DNA of 64,000 bases from Psoroptes ovis. Its lineage: Eukaryota; Arthropoda; Arachnida; Sarcoptiformes; Psoroptidae. This document shows positions 55,116 through 64,000 of the stretch, in pieces. Every line of letters starts with the position of its first letter. Within the stretch, counting starts at the first letter, position 1. The DNA lies in NCBI GenBank assembly GCA_002943765.1, contig PQWQ01000021.1:744001-808000 (forward strand), in the 5' to 3' direction. The notes below the pieces were generated by a model that searched no databases, was not told the origin of the DNA, and was given only the letters and a program-made list of their open reading frames with translations. The translations under genes and the position numbers were made by a program.

Positions 55116-55232
55116 GCAGCTATGGCCGAGTGGTTAAGGCGATGGACTTGAATCACGATATCCAGGGTTATCACCTGTGAAAAAGTGATCCATTTCCCAT
55201 TGGGAGCGCAAGTTCGAATCTTGCTGGCTGCG
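55116..55232 (+). tRNA. tRNA-Ser: tRNA-Ser (anticodon UGA) with a 35 nt intron
   Basis: Acceptor GCAGCTA pairs with TGGCTGC (one wobble). The D arm is GCC...GGC. Anticodon stem ATGGA/TCCAT surrounds CTTGAA plus A after removal of 55153-55187. The type II variable arm is TCCC-ATT-GGGA and the T arm is GCAAG-TTCGAAT-CTTGC. The discriminator is G, as usual for Ser. The anticodon UGA decodes UCA. The intron lies after position 37, the canonical site for tRNA splicing endonuclease. Confidence 0.95.
55153..55187 (+). other. tRNA-Ser intron
   Basis: 35 nt between A37 and A38 (positions 55152 and 55188). Removing it restores a standard seven-base anticodon loop. The intron starts TCACGATATCC and ends AAAAGTG, and its TCAC/GTGA ends are complementary. 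Confidence 0.88.
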
Positions 55233-55236
55233 AATA

Positions 55237-55258
55237 TTTTCGGTTTTTTTTTTTTTTT
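55237..55258 (+). terminator. Pol III terminator of tRNA-Ser
   Basis: Four T, then a run of fifteen T, 5 to 26 nt past the tRNA end. Confidence 0.8.
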
Positions 55259-56309
55259 GAAAATATTTTCACCTCTGATCTTAATGCGCAAGTTCTTCCT
55301 GGAAAATTTCCCGGTAAACTTCTTTTTTTCTGAAAACTTTCTCATTCGGCAATCACCTTTCACTGAGGGTAAACAAATACACAATCGACTCATAAGGCCA
55401 AGAGCTTGCGCAGCAATTTTTGAAGAAATTTCACACAGAGGATCTTAAGGATCATTACCAAGAGCATCATCATTCATTCATCATTGATCTATTGATTTTA
55501 GTGTTCGGCGGTGTGCAACCACAGTGTTTACACGGTCGAACATTGAAATGATTCCAAGCAAACACTGGCTTTCAAGTACATCGATTGCATCCTATCATTC
55601 AATATGATGATCATTAAGTTGATTTATTGATGATCATTTAATGATCATCATCTAATGATCAAATGATGATAATGATCATTTTGGTAACCATTAGTCGGTC
55701 GGGGAGAGAGACAGAAATGATTTCAAATGATTCGACTGAAGACACAGACTGAGAGACAGACTGAGCTGAAGATTCTAAGGATCTGAGCCTATTGTTTGTC
55801 AGAAATTTTCTCGGGAAATTCTGAGAAATTTACCGAGAATTTCTAAGAATTCTTCAGAAAATTTCCTGAGAAAATTTCTCACAAAAAAATTCACAAATAT
55901 CGTTATCATACATTGCGCAACGCGATGTGATTCGAGCTGAAGACAATTAGACACCTCTTGAACATCTTATACCTCTTATACCTTGTGACCAATACCTTTC
56001 GAACCTTTCGGCTAATCTTTGTTGAATTATCGTTGATTATCATTCTACGCAAGTTCTTCGAATTTCTTCGTAAGCTCTACGCAAGTTTTTTGAATTTTCT
56101 AAGAAAATTCACCAAAAGAAAACATCAATTGTCATTACTCATTACACCATCAATGAATAAGTCTATGATTATGATTTACATTGAAAATCATCATCATTAA
56201 GACTATTTATTTACCTTAATGATCAAATCGATTAAATATCAATCAAAATGATTTCACCAATCATTCATCAATCAAAAATCAATACCTTTGAAAATCCATT
56301 GTTCAAATC

Positions 56310-56347
56310 GATGCATTGAATAGATGCATTGAATAGATGCATTGATT
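56310..56347. repeat. Three-copy 13 bp tandem repeat
   Basis: GATGCATTGAATA repeated, the last copy changed to GATGCATTGATTC. Confidence 0.8.
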
Positions 56348-57002
56348 CACTGGAATTGGTACATTGATCAATGCACCAAATACATACTGAATCAGACAAT
56401 TATCAGCCGCCAAATGACCATTAAAATTGATGCCTTTTGATTTCAAACGACCAACCAACAACTTGTCATTACATATACATATGTCCATTGAATCATTTGT
56501 TGCATCATGTTTGTTTGTTTGGATAATCTAATTTTTGGTATAACCTTAATTATAAGGGGATATAATCCTTATAATTATCCTTATAATTATTGTTTACTCA
56601 ACGGATAACATGGTTGTCTTGGGAGACATCAATATGTTTGTCCACCAAAGACTACTTCGAAAAGGGGCCGAAACCCTATTTCTTAGAAAAGAAATTCAAT
56701 TGTTTATTATTTGAGTAAATAGGTCTTGGATAATTGATAATTAATTAATAATTAATTAAAGGCTTTGTGAGTTTTTCAAAGGTTGTAAGGTTATTGTCCA
56801 CGAAAATTTCAAAGATTTTAAAAAATTTCAATTGATTTTTTTTTTTTTTTCGATCGTTTGTTTGTTTGTTTGATAATTCAGCCTCATTTTTTGGCGCCAA
56901 ATCTGCGCAAGCTTTTACTTTGCTTTGCTGAATTTCTCTTCCATTGATGACCATTTATGAATTTTAGAGAAAAATGTGTGGAATGTGTTCAATTGGTTTC
57001 TA

Positions 57003-57081
57003 TTAGGTTGTCCCATAAGTTCTTGCCGTTTTTCGGCAGGAAAAAATTAAAAAAAAGGCCAGAACTTATGGGACAACCTAA
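57003..57081. mobile_element. mariner-like hairpin MITE, subfamily A
   Basis: TTAGGTTGTCCCATAAGTTC ... GAACTTATGGGACAACCTAA. TA flanks. The centre is decayed (AAGGCC). Confidence 0.9.
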
Positions 57082-58990
57082 TATTTGAGGTTATATGACC
57101 AGAGCATATGACCTTTTTTTGTTTTAAACATTTCTGCGCTTGTTGTAAGTGAACATGTATGGAAATTTATGTACATGTATTTGTGGCAAAAATATGCGCG
57201 CCAAAAGCTTGCGCTTTTGGTTGGTGATATGAACCACATTCTTCATTCAGAGAATTTTTCACAAAGGCCATAGCCTTTTCGAATTCATTCAACTTGCTCG
57301 ATGCTGCTACTGAACTTGTTGAATTCTTTTAGCGAAATTCGATATGCAACCAACCTCATTGACCCTTGTGAATAGATTTTAAAGGCAAAAATCTATGAAT
57401 TGCTACCGAATCTATGAATTCCTTGTTACGCAAGCTTTTCCAGCGAAATTCTCTCGGTTAGCTCGATTGACTATCAAGTGAATTACTGTTGATTGAGCTG
57501 CGCCAGCTTTTTGTCAAATATCAGGTGTGAAATACAACACCTTTCAACATCGATGGATGGACCTTTCATTCGATGATAAGGAAAAATTTCAAATATTTCA
57601 ACCTCAAACAGCCGCGCAAGCTTTGCACTATTTCAACACATCTATCTTTGCATAACTGGAACACACTGGTTTTGATTCAGATTGCAGTGTTTGGTTGAAA
57701 TTTTTGAGCGCCAAAATTTTTCGTTTCTCAGCCATTTGATAGCTTGCGCAGCATGGCAACAGCCAAAAATTTCGCTGGCCAAAATGCCATGAAATGGCCA
57801 TGTGGCCATGGCAACACATGGAAACGCTGGTCACCATGTGGACCATGGCCTCATCGGCCTATTCTCAGCCTCTGAGAATAATGAGGTTTTAGGCCTCTAA
57901 AAACAGAAAACAACATGTTTGAAACTTTGACCCGTGTGGGAAAACGTGAAGAGGTCAAAGGTTACTGAAATTTTTGGCGCTAAAATTTACCACCGAAAAC
58001 TTGTGATGAATAAATTTCGATTAATTTGATTTTTTGGTTGAGCTCGAAAAAGTAATCTTTGGTCAAACAACCATCAAAGGTTACGCAATCTTTGATTAAT
58101 AAATTAAAGGTTAAAGGTTTTAATTAGATTTGTAAAGATTCGTGGTTTAATTTGAAAAGGTTCTAGGTTTAAAAGGTTCAAAACTTAATTAATCGTTATA
58201 AATAAATCATTTGATCAAATCATATATTGATAAATCGTGATTAGAAGATTATCAATTGTGGAGATTATTTCATAAAGCTTGCGCAGCAGCATCATCAGTG
58301 GCGGTGGTTCAAGTATGTATGAGCCAGTGTATATCATTCGGTGAATGCTCACTTGAATCACCGTGAAGATTCACTGATTTTGTGGTCAATTTCACCCATA
58401 CCCCCTCTGTTTTTGCTCCTCCATCAAGATCTAATTACCCATCAGCAAATTAATAGACCAAAATAGGCCAAAATTCGACCAAAGTTAATTCAGATTTTTG
58501 AAATGAATCATTTCCAGAATTTCTATTTTCACCCAATTAGATTCTTGAAATTCTAATTAATTTCCAATGAATCTCTCTTCAGTAAGTTTCACGGATAAAA
58601 TGAGGCGTAAGACTATAGAATGCTAATTCCAAGAAAATTCTAAAATTAGGGATCAGGGTCGGCTCAATGTGGATTCAATTTTGATACAAAGTCGATTCGG
58701 TTCATTTCTTCGGTACTCTTCATCGAAGTTAATCTGGATAATTCAAATGTTTATGGAAAATGAAAACGATAATCTCTGGTATTTAGGTGTATGTCAGTGT
58801 ATGGTGACCATCGAAGGATTATCATGGATATTATTTGATCATTTTCGGCTCCCAGAATTCAATTTCACAAAGTTAATTAATTTCGAGCCGCTCAGCTGTT
58901 TCGTCGGTGATCGAAAAGAATTGGTGATCAATTGAACACACGTGTGCCTCATGGCGCAAGGCACAAATAAACACCACAATTATCATTATC

Positions 58991-59083
58991 AAAGGTTGTC
59001 CGAAAAGTTCTGGCGTATTTTCAATAGGAACATTCAATTGATTTTCTATTCATAAAATACGCCAAAATTTTTCGGACAACTTT
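58991..59083. mobile_element. mariner-like hairpin MITE, subfamily D
   Basis: AAAGGTTGTCCGAAAAGTTC ... CAAAATTTTTCGGACAACTT. Inner arms GGCGTATTTT / AAAATACGCC pair exactly. Confidence 0.82.
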
Positions 59084-59605
59084 TCAAATTCAAATCATTC
59101 ATTTATGCACTGGCAAAAATTTCATTGAAAATTTATCAATTTTAATGATAATCATTTGATTTGATGACATTTATCAATGACATTACTACACATGATTGAT
59201 TCAATTGATTCATTTAATCAATGATTAATTCAATGTTTGTTTACTCGAATCAATCGCAATCAATGTGTTTTACCCCAACAAGAAGAAGATAATGATGATG
59301 TGTTTTCAATGAGGTTTTCGCTGGTTACGTACACATGATTTGTACTCATCAAATGATAATCATTATGATCATATGCTTCGGATAGACGCCGAAGCAGCAA
59401 CATGTGATAGGAATTCCTGGTTAAACAAACGAATCTACAATCAAATAAATCAAATGATTAATGATTAATTAATCGATCAATCGATTGATTGATTGATTGA
59501 CTTTGATTGATTTCGATTGCATGTAATGAATGCAACAATTTTTCGCTAGTTTCAATTCGTTTGTTTGTTTATTTGTTTTGTTTTGTTTATCATATTTGTA
59601 TGATA

Positions 59606-59685
59606 TTAGGCTGTCCGCAAAGTTTTTACCGATTATATCGTAGAATATAATTGGAAAATCGGCAAGAACTTTTCGGACAACCTAA
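59606..59685. mobile_element. mariner-like hairpin MITE, subfamily B
   Basis: TTAGGCTGTCCGCAAAGTTT, core ATTATATCGTAG, right arm GGCAAGAACTTTTCGGACAA. TA flanks. Confidence 0.88.
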
Positions 59686-59727
59686 TATTTACAATACATC
59701 ACCAGCAAACAGATTCAATATAGAAAT

Positions 59728-59809
59728 CAAGGGTTGTCCGAAAAGTTATGACGTATAAATCAATCAAATGTTCATTGATTAATACGCCATAACTTTTCGG
59801 ACAGCCTAA
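59728..59809. mobile_element. mariner-like hairpin MITE, subfamily D
   Basis: AAGGGTTGTCCGAAAAGTTA ... CATAACTTTTCGGACAGCCT. Arms continue through ATGACGTAT / ATACGCCAT. Confidence 0.85.
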
Positions 59810-60549
59810 TTGTTTCATTGAAAAAATATATCGCAGTACATTGATAATGTAAAAGTATGTGAAATTTGTAAAAAAAAAAATGAAAGGGTTAGACCTGATT
59901 AAAACCAGATAAAACGACTGGTAAACACCATTGATTGATCACTGATCAATCAATCATTTATCATTGATCACTACAAAATCAAATAAATCATCATTGATGA
60001 AAGATGCAATGATTTATTTTGATCAATGAATCGATGTCAATCGATCAGTGATTGATCAATCATTTTTCGCTGATCGATCAATGAGTGAAAATGGATTATC
60101 AATGGATTTACAGCAGCAATTATCTGCCAAACGGCCAAAATATCTTCAACCGATATTTATGAATGACCCTTCAAAGTAAACAATTGTCAATCGACAAGCA
60201 TTTTCTAAGCATCTGTGGTGACAGGAAATTCCAGAAATATTTCAAATATTTTCATTCGAAAAAATATTTTTGGAAATATTTTTCTCTCATTGTGCCAGTC
60301 AGTGTACATTACTTGTTATTGTTTGTTTGTGTGTGTGCAGTGGTTTTTAGTACACCATAAGCATACATAAATAGCGTTACACAATGGTGGATTGAAATCG
60401 GCAGAAATTATCGGCAAAAAATATGGTCGTTGAAATGTCGGTCAATGAACAATTGACTTGTTCAACAATTCAAATTCAAATTTTCTCTTCGATTTGTTTG
60501 AATGAATGAATACGGTGAATGGAATTTTTTTTGAATGAAAAAAATTTTT

Positions 60550-60641
60550 CGACTTGTCCGAAAAGTTTTTTCGGTATTCAATTAATGTCAAGTCTATAAG
60601 AGTCCATATTAAAAATACGCAAAAACTTTTCGGACAACCAT
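60550..60641. mobile_element. mariner-like hairpin MITE, subfamily D
   Basis: GACTTGTCCGAAAAGTTTTT ... CAAAAACTTTTCGGACAACC. Outer left end is decayed. Confidence 0.75.
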
Positions 60642-61098
60642 TGATTTTTCAATGTGATTTACTCTCGCTCTACACACACACAGACATAATTGAAATTGGC
60701 AATTTTCTCAATGAATGACATGAGTAGTTCGTGACTGAATTTTGATCAATTTAAGGTTTTGTTGTTTTGTCATTTGATTCAATTTCAAAATTTTCAAATC
60801 TTCAAATAAATCATATAATTGAGATTCTCATAAGATTCTGTGGGGTGGTGGAGCTTCGAAAGCTGTGAAACCGCTGTTCGGGCCACTAAGCAATTGTCCG
60901 GTGATTTTACCGAAAATTTTCAAAAAACATTCGATTCCACGCATTCCGTCACGTCGTTTGTGGATCATTTTAAATCAATTTTATTCACTAAAATATTCGG
61001 GGAATTTTCCGAGAAAATCTTGAAAATTTCTCGGAAATTTCTTGGAAAATTTCTCTCGACTAATATGACACCGAGTGTAATTTTCAAATTCAAAAATA

Positions 61099-61180
61099 TT
61101 AGGTTGTCCGATAAGTTTTTACCGATTTTCTCATAATTCCCCACACAATACAATCGGCAAAAACTTTCCGGACAACCTAA
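61099..61180. mobile_element. mariner-like hairpin MITE, subfamily B reversed
   Basis: TTAGGTTGTCCGATAAGTTT ... GCAAAAACTTTCCGGACAAC. Left arm CGATAAG, right arm CTTTCCG. TA on the left flank. Confidence 0.88.
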
Positions 61181-61426
61181 AATTTCCGACGATTTATGAA
61201 GTATTTGCAGCCGAAGATATTTACGTACGCACAAAGTGCAAATCCATTTATCATTCGAGGATAATTTTCCACTCAAAACACACACACACACAGACACACA
61301 CTGACACTTTGACACTTAGTTAACAAGAGCATCATTCATAAAGTACATACACTGTATTAATGAATGTGTGCAACTTGGTACATTGCAATTAAACAATTAA
61401 ACAATTTGACATTTTGCATGTATACA

Positions 61427-61505
61427 GGGGGGCTGGGGTGGTGGCGTTACTGGTCGGGGTGGGGTGGTGGAGACGGATTTGTTGGCGGTGCTGGCGGTGG
61501 GGCTA
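61427..61505 (+). other. G-rich island, possible G-quadruplex
   Basis: GGGGGGCTGGGGTGGTGG, then GGGGTGGGGTGGTGG and further GGT/GGC units. Four or more runs of at least three G lie within 50 nt. Confidence 0.5.
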
Positions 61506-61578
61506 GTGAGCAATGGTAATTCGAACGTGATATATGGATTTCGATGGAAAATCGAAATACAGTGAATTACCATAATTA

Positions 61579-61660
61579 TTAGGTTGTACGATAAGTTTTG
61601 CCGATTTTCTCCATAATTCCTCATACAATATAATTGGCAAAAACTTTTCGGACAGCCTAA
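61579..61660. mobile_element. mariner-like hairpin MITE, subfamily B reversed
   Basis: TTAGGTTGTACGATAAGTTT ... CAAAAACTTTTCGGACAGCC. TA flanks. Confidence 0.87.
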
Positions 61661-61683
61661 TAATGATAATTATTGATACAGTT

Positions 61684-61779
61684 CAGTGTTTCTCAACCAA
61701 TGGTTTTATGGCGCCAAATTTTGAAATTTTGAAATTTTTCGTGCAGCAACAACCAAAGATAAATGGTTGAGAACCGCTG
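61684..61779. mobile_element. hAT-like MITE copy 8
   Basis: CAGTGTTTCTCAACCA ... TGGTTGAGAACCGCTG. Flanks ATACAGTT / ATTCAATT agree at 6 of 8 positions, a possible eroded 8 bp duplication. Confidence 0.72.
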
Positions 61780-61920
61780 ATTCAATTATATTCAAATAAG
61801 TAAACAAGCCAACGAAAAAAAAAGGTCATCAAGTGCAAATACATAAAAACATAATTATACCATCATCACATGATTATATCAATAATCACTGGTACAAACG
61901 CATTTATATGCATGTATGAA

Positions 61921-62002
61921 TTAGGTTGTCCGAAAAGTTTATTCGGCTAAATCGAATAGAGTTGCTACATAAAAATCGGCCAAAACTTTTCGGACAACCT
62001 AA
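61921..62002. mobile_element. mariner-like hairpin MITE, subfamily C
   Basis: TTAGGTTGTCCGAAAAGTTT, core AATAGAGTTG, right arm CCAAAACTTTTCGGACAACC. Confidence 0.88.
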
Positions 62003-62164
62003 CAATATTTGTATTGTCAAATTCAATGAATATCAATCTCATTAAAGCAACAATGTATGGAGATGTATCAATATTTTTTATTTTTTCGATTTTTACCCAA
62101 ATGAGATTTGAATTCATTTATTCATTTTGAAAAAATTTACGTTTTTTTTTTCTCAATGAAATTA

Positions 62165-62246
62165 TTAGGTTGTCCGATAAGTTTTTGCCAATTTTCTCAT
62201 GATTTCCCTGCGATATCAATCGGCAAGAACTTATGGGACAACCTAA
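62165..62246. mobile_element. mariner-like hairpin MITE, mosaic B/A
   Basis: Left TTAGGTTGTCCGATAAGTTT with reversed B core (CTGCGATATCAATC), right GAACTTATGGGACAACCTAA of A type. Confidence 0.87.
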
Positions 62247-62434
62247 AATTCAAATTCAACGAAACGAATTCGAACGAATTTGACTCGAATTCGAGTCGAA
62301 TTCGAATTCGAATCGAATTCTGACCAATGAATTCGCATTGGAAGATGCAAATTCACCATATCTGGCGCGGTTGGCTTAGCTGCGCTTGTCAAGAGCTTGT
62401 CAAGCGCTTTTGACAAAAAAAAAATTTGGTCATT

Positions 62435-62556
62435 TGTTATGAGGTGAGCCCTATTGGGTTGCAATAGACCATTAGGTAGCAATAGGTACCTCATATATAA
62501 ACGACGTACACTCCAGCCATCTAGTCAATGTTCACTAGTCTCTCGTGCATGCAACA
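62435..62556 (+). mobile_element. Candidate short LTR (122 bp)
   Basis: It begins TGTTATGAGG and ends GCATGCAACA, so the ends form TGTT...AACA. It contains TATATAA at 62494-62500 and an inner inverted pair (CCTATTG ... CAATAGG). It is followed at once by TGGTAGCAGAGC, which is complementary to the 3' end of initiator tRNA-Met with its CCA over 11 nt. Short LTRs with this primer site occur in some Ty1/copia-type elements. No second LTR or gag is in the window, so a solo or truncated copy is likely. Confidence 0.4.
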
Positions 62557-62570
62557 TGGTAGCAGAGCTC
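62557..62570 (+). other. Candidate primer-binding site (initiator tRNA-Met)
   Basis: TGGTAGCAGAGCTC: the first 11 bases are the reverse complement of the conserved CTCTGCTACCA end of animal initiator tRNA-Met. Confidence 0.4.
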
Positions 62571-62647
62571 TACCCACGAATTTAAATTTTAACTTACAAG
62601 GGAACATTGCAAACTGCCGGATCGGGATCGAGATAATTCTTGTATCA

Positions 62648-62653
62648 TTTATT
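62648..62653 (-). promoter_or_regulatory. Poly-A signal of the transposase gene
   Basis: AATAAA on the - strand about 53 nt beyond the stop codon at 62706. Confidence 0.5.
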
Positions 62654-62705
62654 AGGGTATGCCTTGGCATAACTATTTCGAGGGGTCTTAGCTGCCACCT
62701 CTTTA

Positions 62706-64000
62706 TCAGTGAGCGTGAGGGGGCGAAAAGAAGTGCATGAGGCAAAGAGGCTTTTTACAGTAACCGCATTGAATAAAAGCCGAAACATTGCAGTCGATCG
62801 AACATTTTTCGTCCAAAACATCAAAGAGAACCTTATCGATCGGGTCAAACATCGGGCAGTCGACAGGAAAGCCAGATTTTTTCCATGCAAACAAGATCAT
62901 AGTGTTGAATACCGGGGCTCTGAACTGATTCCAAATTAGAGAGTGAGCGACGATAACTGTTTTTCGATCATGTAGAACAACTGGAAGATCGTCGAGGATG
63001 ATTCGCTCAGTGAACCTTTTCATAAAGTCTTTCCACTGATGGAAAAAATATACGTCTAATGGCTGAAGGAAAGATGTCGAGCCTTCTGGCAGCATCCTTA
63101 TTGTGATTTCTTTGCCTTCGATTTCGAATAGATCTGCGGCCTTGTGAGAAGAAAAGGAATCAATAACGAGACACGCTTTTTCTTCAACGACGGCATTAAG
63201 ACATTGGTCTGCCCACTCTTTCAAGATCGATTTCTCGACTTTGCCTGATTTGCTACAAGTGATAAATACTCCTGGTATTCTTGGCAATGATGCAGCTACT
63301 CTTGGTCCGAATTTGCCGCTTGGTTCTTGCAAGACGATCATTAACCGTGGAAGAAGTTTTCCTGCCATCGATATCATTGGCTGAATAGTGTAAGAATGTG
63401 TCAAAGAAGAAGATGAACGAGCGGCATCTAAAGTATCTCTTTCTCCTTCGAACGATAACGTCCTGTTACCATGCATCTCGTATTGATAGCCAGACTGATC
63501 AGTATTGATAATCTGCTCCGGCGAAAAGTTCGGAACTATTTCCTCATTGAAATCGTGGAGAAACTCGACGCCTTTGTTTTCTATTTCCTCTTTGTCCCTT
63601 TGCTGTTTCATTGTGACGAATTTGGTAATTTTACGAGAAACGATTTTGTTTCTCTTTTTAAATTCATAAATCCATGAACTCGAAGCCCTGAAGTCAACCA
63701 ATTGAAGTCGTCTAGCCTCTTCGAGCGCCCATCTACGGAGATCCCGGTCATGAATAGTTGAGTTATTAGCCCTTGCCGAGGTGAACATTGTCCAGCAGTG
63801 AGATGATATCTTCGCATACTTTTCACGATTTGTGCCCATTTTCTCCAAATATCGTCGGAAATTCGTCAAGTACTTGTCATGTTTTACCCTCCTGAACATA
63901 TGTTGCACGGATGAAAATGAATGTCCTTCGTCTTTATACTTCAATACTCTTTCAATGTACTCGTATGTAAAGAATTCCGTCGGCGCTTGCAGTGGTTCGA
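62706..64000 (-). CDS. pogo/Tigger-type DDE transposase, 5' end outside the window
   Basis: This enzyme type cuts and pastes DNA transposons through a DDD catalytic core. The frame is open to the window edge. Its first in-frame ATG is not visible; counting below starts at a Leu (TTG) codon at 63944. A CENP-B-like helix-turn-helix lies at about 64-108 (DLRRWALEEARRLQL ... SSWIYEFKKRN). The catalytic Asp residues are D149 (NTDQSGYQ), D262 (VIDSFSSHKA) and D297 (LQPLDVYFFHQW), spaced DD34D as in pogo-like elements. The C-terminus has CGYCKKPLCLMH (C393, C396, C401, H404), a likely small zinc-binding module. GC content is clearly above the surroundings, and no frameshift or stop interrupts it, suggesting a recent or functional copy. 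Terminal repeats are not visible. Confidence 0.88.
   Translation of the reverse strand, partial: EPLQAPTEFFTYEYIERVLKYKDEGHSFSSVQHMFRRVKHDKYLTNFRRYLEKMGTNREKYAKISSHCWTMFTSARANNSTIHDRDLRRWALEEARRLQLVDFRASSSWIYEFKKRNKIVSRKITKFVTMKQQRDKEEIENKGVEFLHDFNEEIVPNFSPEQIINTDQSGYQYEMHGNRTLSFEGERDTLDAARSSSSLTHSYTIQPMISMAGKLLPRLMIVLQEPSGKFGPRVAASLPRIPGVFITCSKSGKVEKSILKEWADQCLNAVVEEKACLVIDSFSSHKAADLFEIEGKEITIRMLPEGSTSFLQPLDVYFFHQWKDFMKRFTERIILDDLPVVLHDRKTVIVAHSLIWNQFRAPVFNTMILFAWKKSGFPVDCPMFDPIDKVLFDVLDEKCSIDCNVSAFIQCGYCKKPLCLMHFFSPPHAH

Larger units (their letters stand above)
55259..62434. other. Gene desert, segment 5
   Basis: No gene is supported. It holds mariner-like copies (dense near 58990-62246), one hAT-like copy, AAATTT arrays (55800-55885, 60990-61060), a G-rich stretch at 61427-61505 and a GAATTC-rich palindromic patch at 62255-62335. 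An 88-codon frame at 58669-58935 (+) is unrecognised. Confidence 0.55.

Noticed and set aside
54902..55393. 163-codon open frame on the - strand
   Set aside because: It is antisense to the tRNA-Ser gene and a hairpin arm, a chance frame.
58669..58935. 88-codon open frame on the + strand
   Set aside because: No recognised family and no neighbouring exon that joins it. Left as unsupported.
62243..62494. 83-codon frame on the - strand left of the LTR-like unit
   Set aside because: It reads through the GAATTC patch and the LTR-like hairpin. No protein family is recognisable.

Overview
The window is eukaryotic nuclear DNA, very AT-rich. Its protein genes carry tiny 53-66 nt introns, long Gln/Asn/Ser/His/Asp homopolymer stretches and poly-A signals, and its tRNA genes end in Pol III T-runs. 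Together these suggest a compact-genome arthropod. An astigmatid mite (dust-mite type) is my best guess, but that is inference.

Genes sit in the first 12.5 kb. They are a tRNA-Trp(CCA) gene (1789-1860), a histone stem-loop binding protein gene (SLBP, + strand, 2751-3920 with a 5'UTR intron at 2689-2741), and, convergent with it, a large RNF38/RNF44-type RING-H2 ubiquitin ligase gene on the - strand. Three long open frames and one short exon join into the ligase gene. All three introns have GT-AG ends and phase 0, giving exons 12402-11527, 9413-7818, 7751-5130 and 5065-5003 (1,718 residues). The conserved C-terminal block and RING are unmistakable, and the rest is low-complexity expansion.

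From 12.5 to 62.4 kb I find no convincing long protein gene. The only clear gene is a tRNA-Ser(UGA) with a 35 nt intron (55116-55232). A 55-codon GC-rich coding-like island lies at 13573-13740. The desert is dominated by very short palindromic transposon derivatives. (1) About 52 hairpin elements of 70-95 bp have mariner-like termini TTAGGTTGTCC...GGACAACCTAA, mostly flanked by TA. (2) Eight elements have hAT-like termini CAGTGRTTCTCAAC. (3) Two piggyBac-like elements of about 157 bp are bounded by TTAA. Mariner-like subfamilies used below: A, arms CCCATAAG/CTTATGGG with a T-run/A-run centre; B, arms TTTTTGCCG...CGGCAAGAACTTATCGG with a TATATCGTAG core; C, arms GTTCATTCCGC...CGGCCAGAACTTTTCGG with an AATAGAGTTG core; D, arms GTTTTGACG or GTTTTGTCG with a longer divergent centre; E, arms CCGCAAAG/CTTTGCGG. 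The desert also holds many perfect short hairpins, a recurring AAAGGTWTAWACCTTT palindrome, arrays of AAATTT-centred purine/pyrimidine motifs, polypurine tracts and G-rich islands.

The right edge (62706 to beyond 64000, - strand) is an open pogo/Tigger-type DDE transposase gene running out of the window. Just outside it is a candidate short LTR with TATA box and an initiator-tRNA-Met-like primer-binding site.

The most unusual signal is the mariner-like hairpin population. The two arms of a copy usually share the same subfamily-specific bases, so arms co-vary instead of decaying independently.
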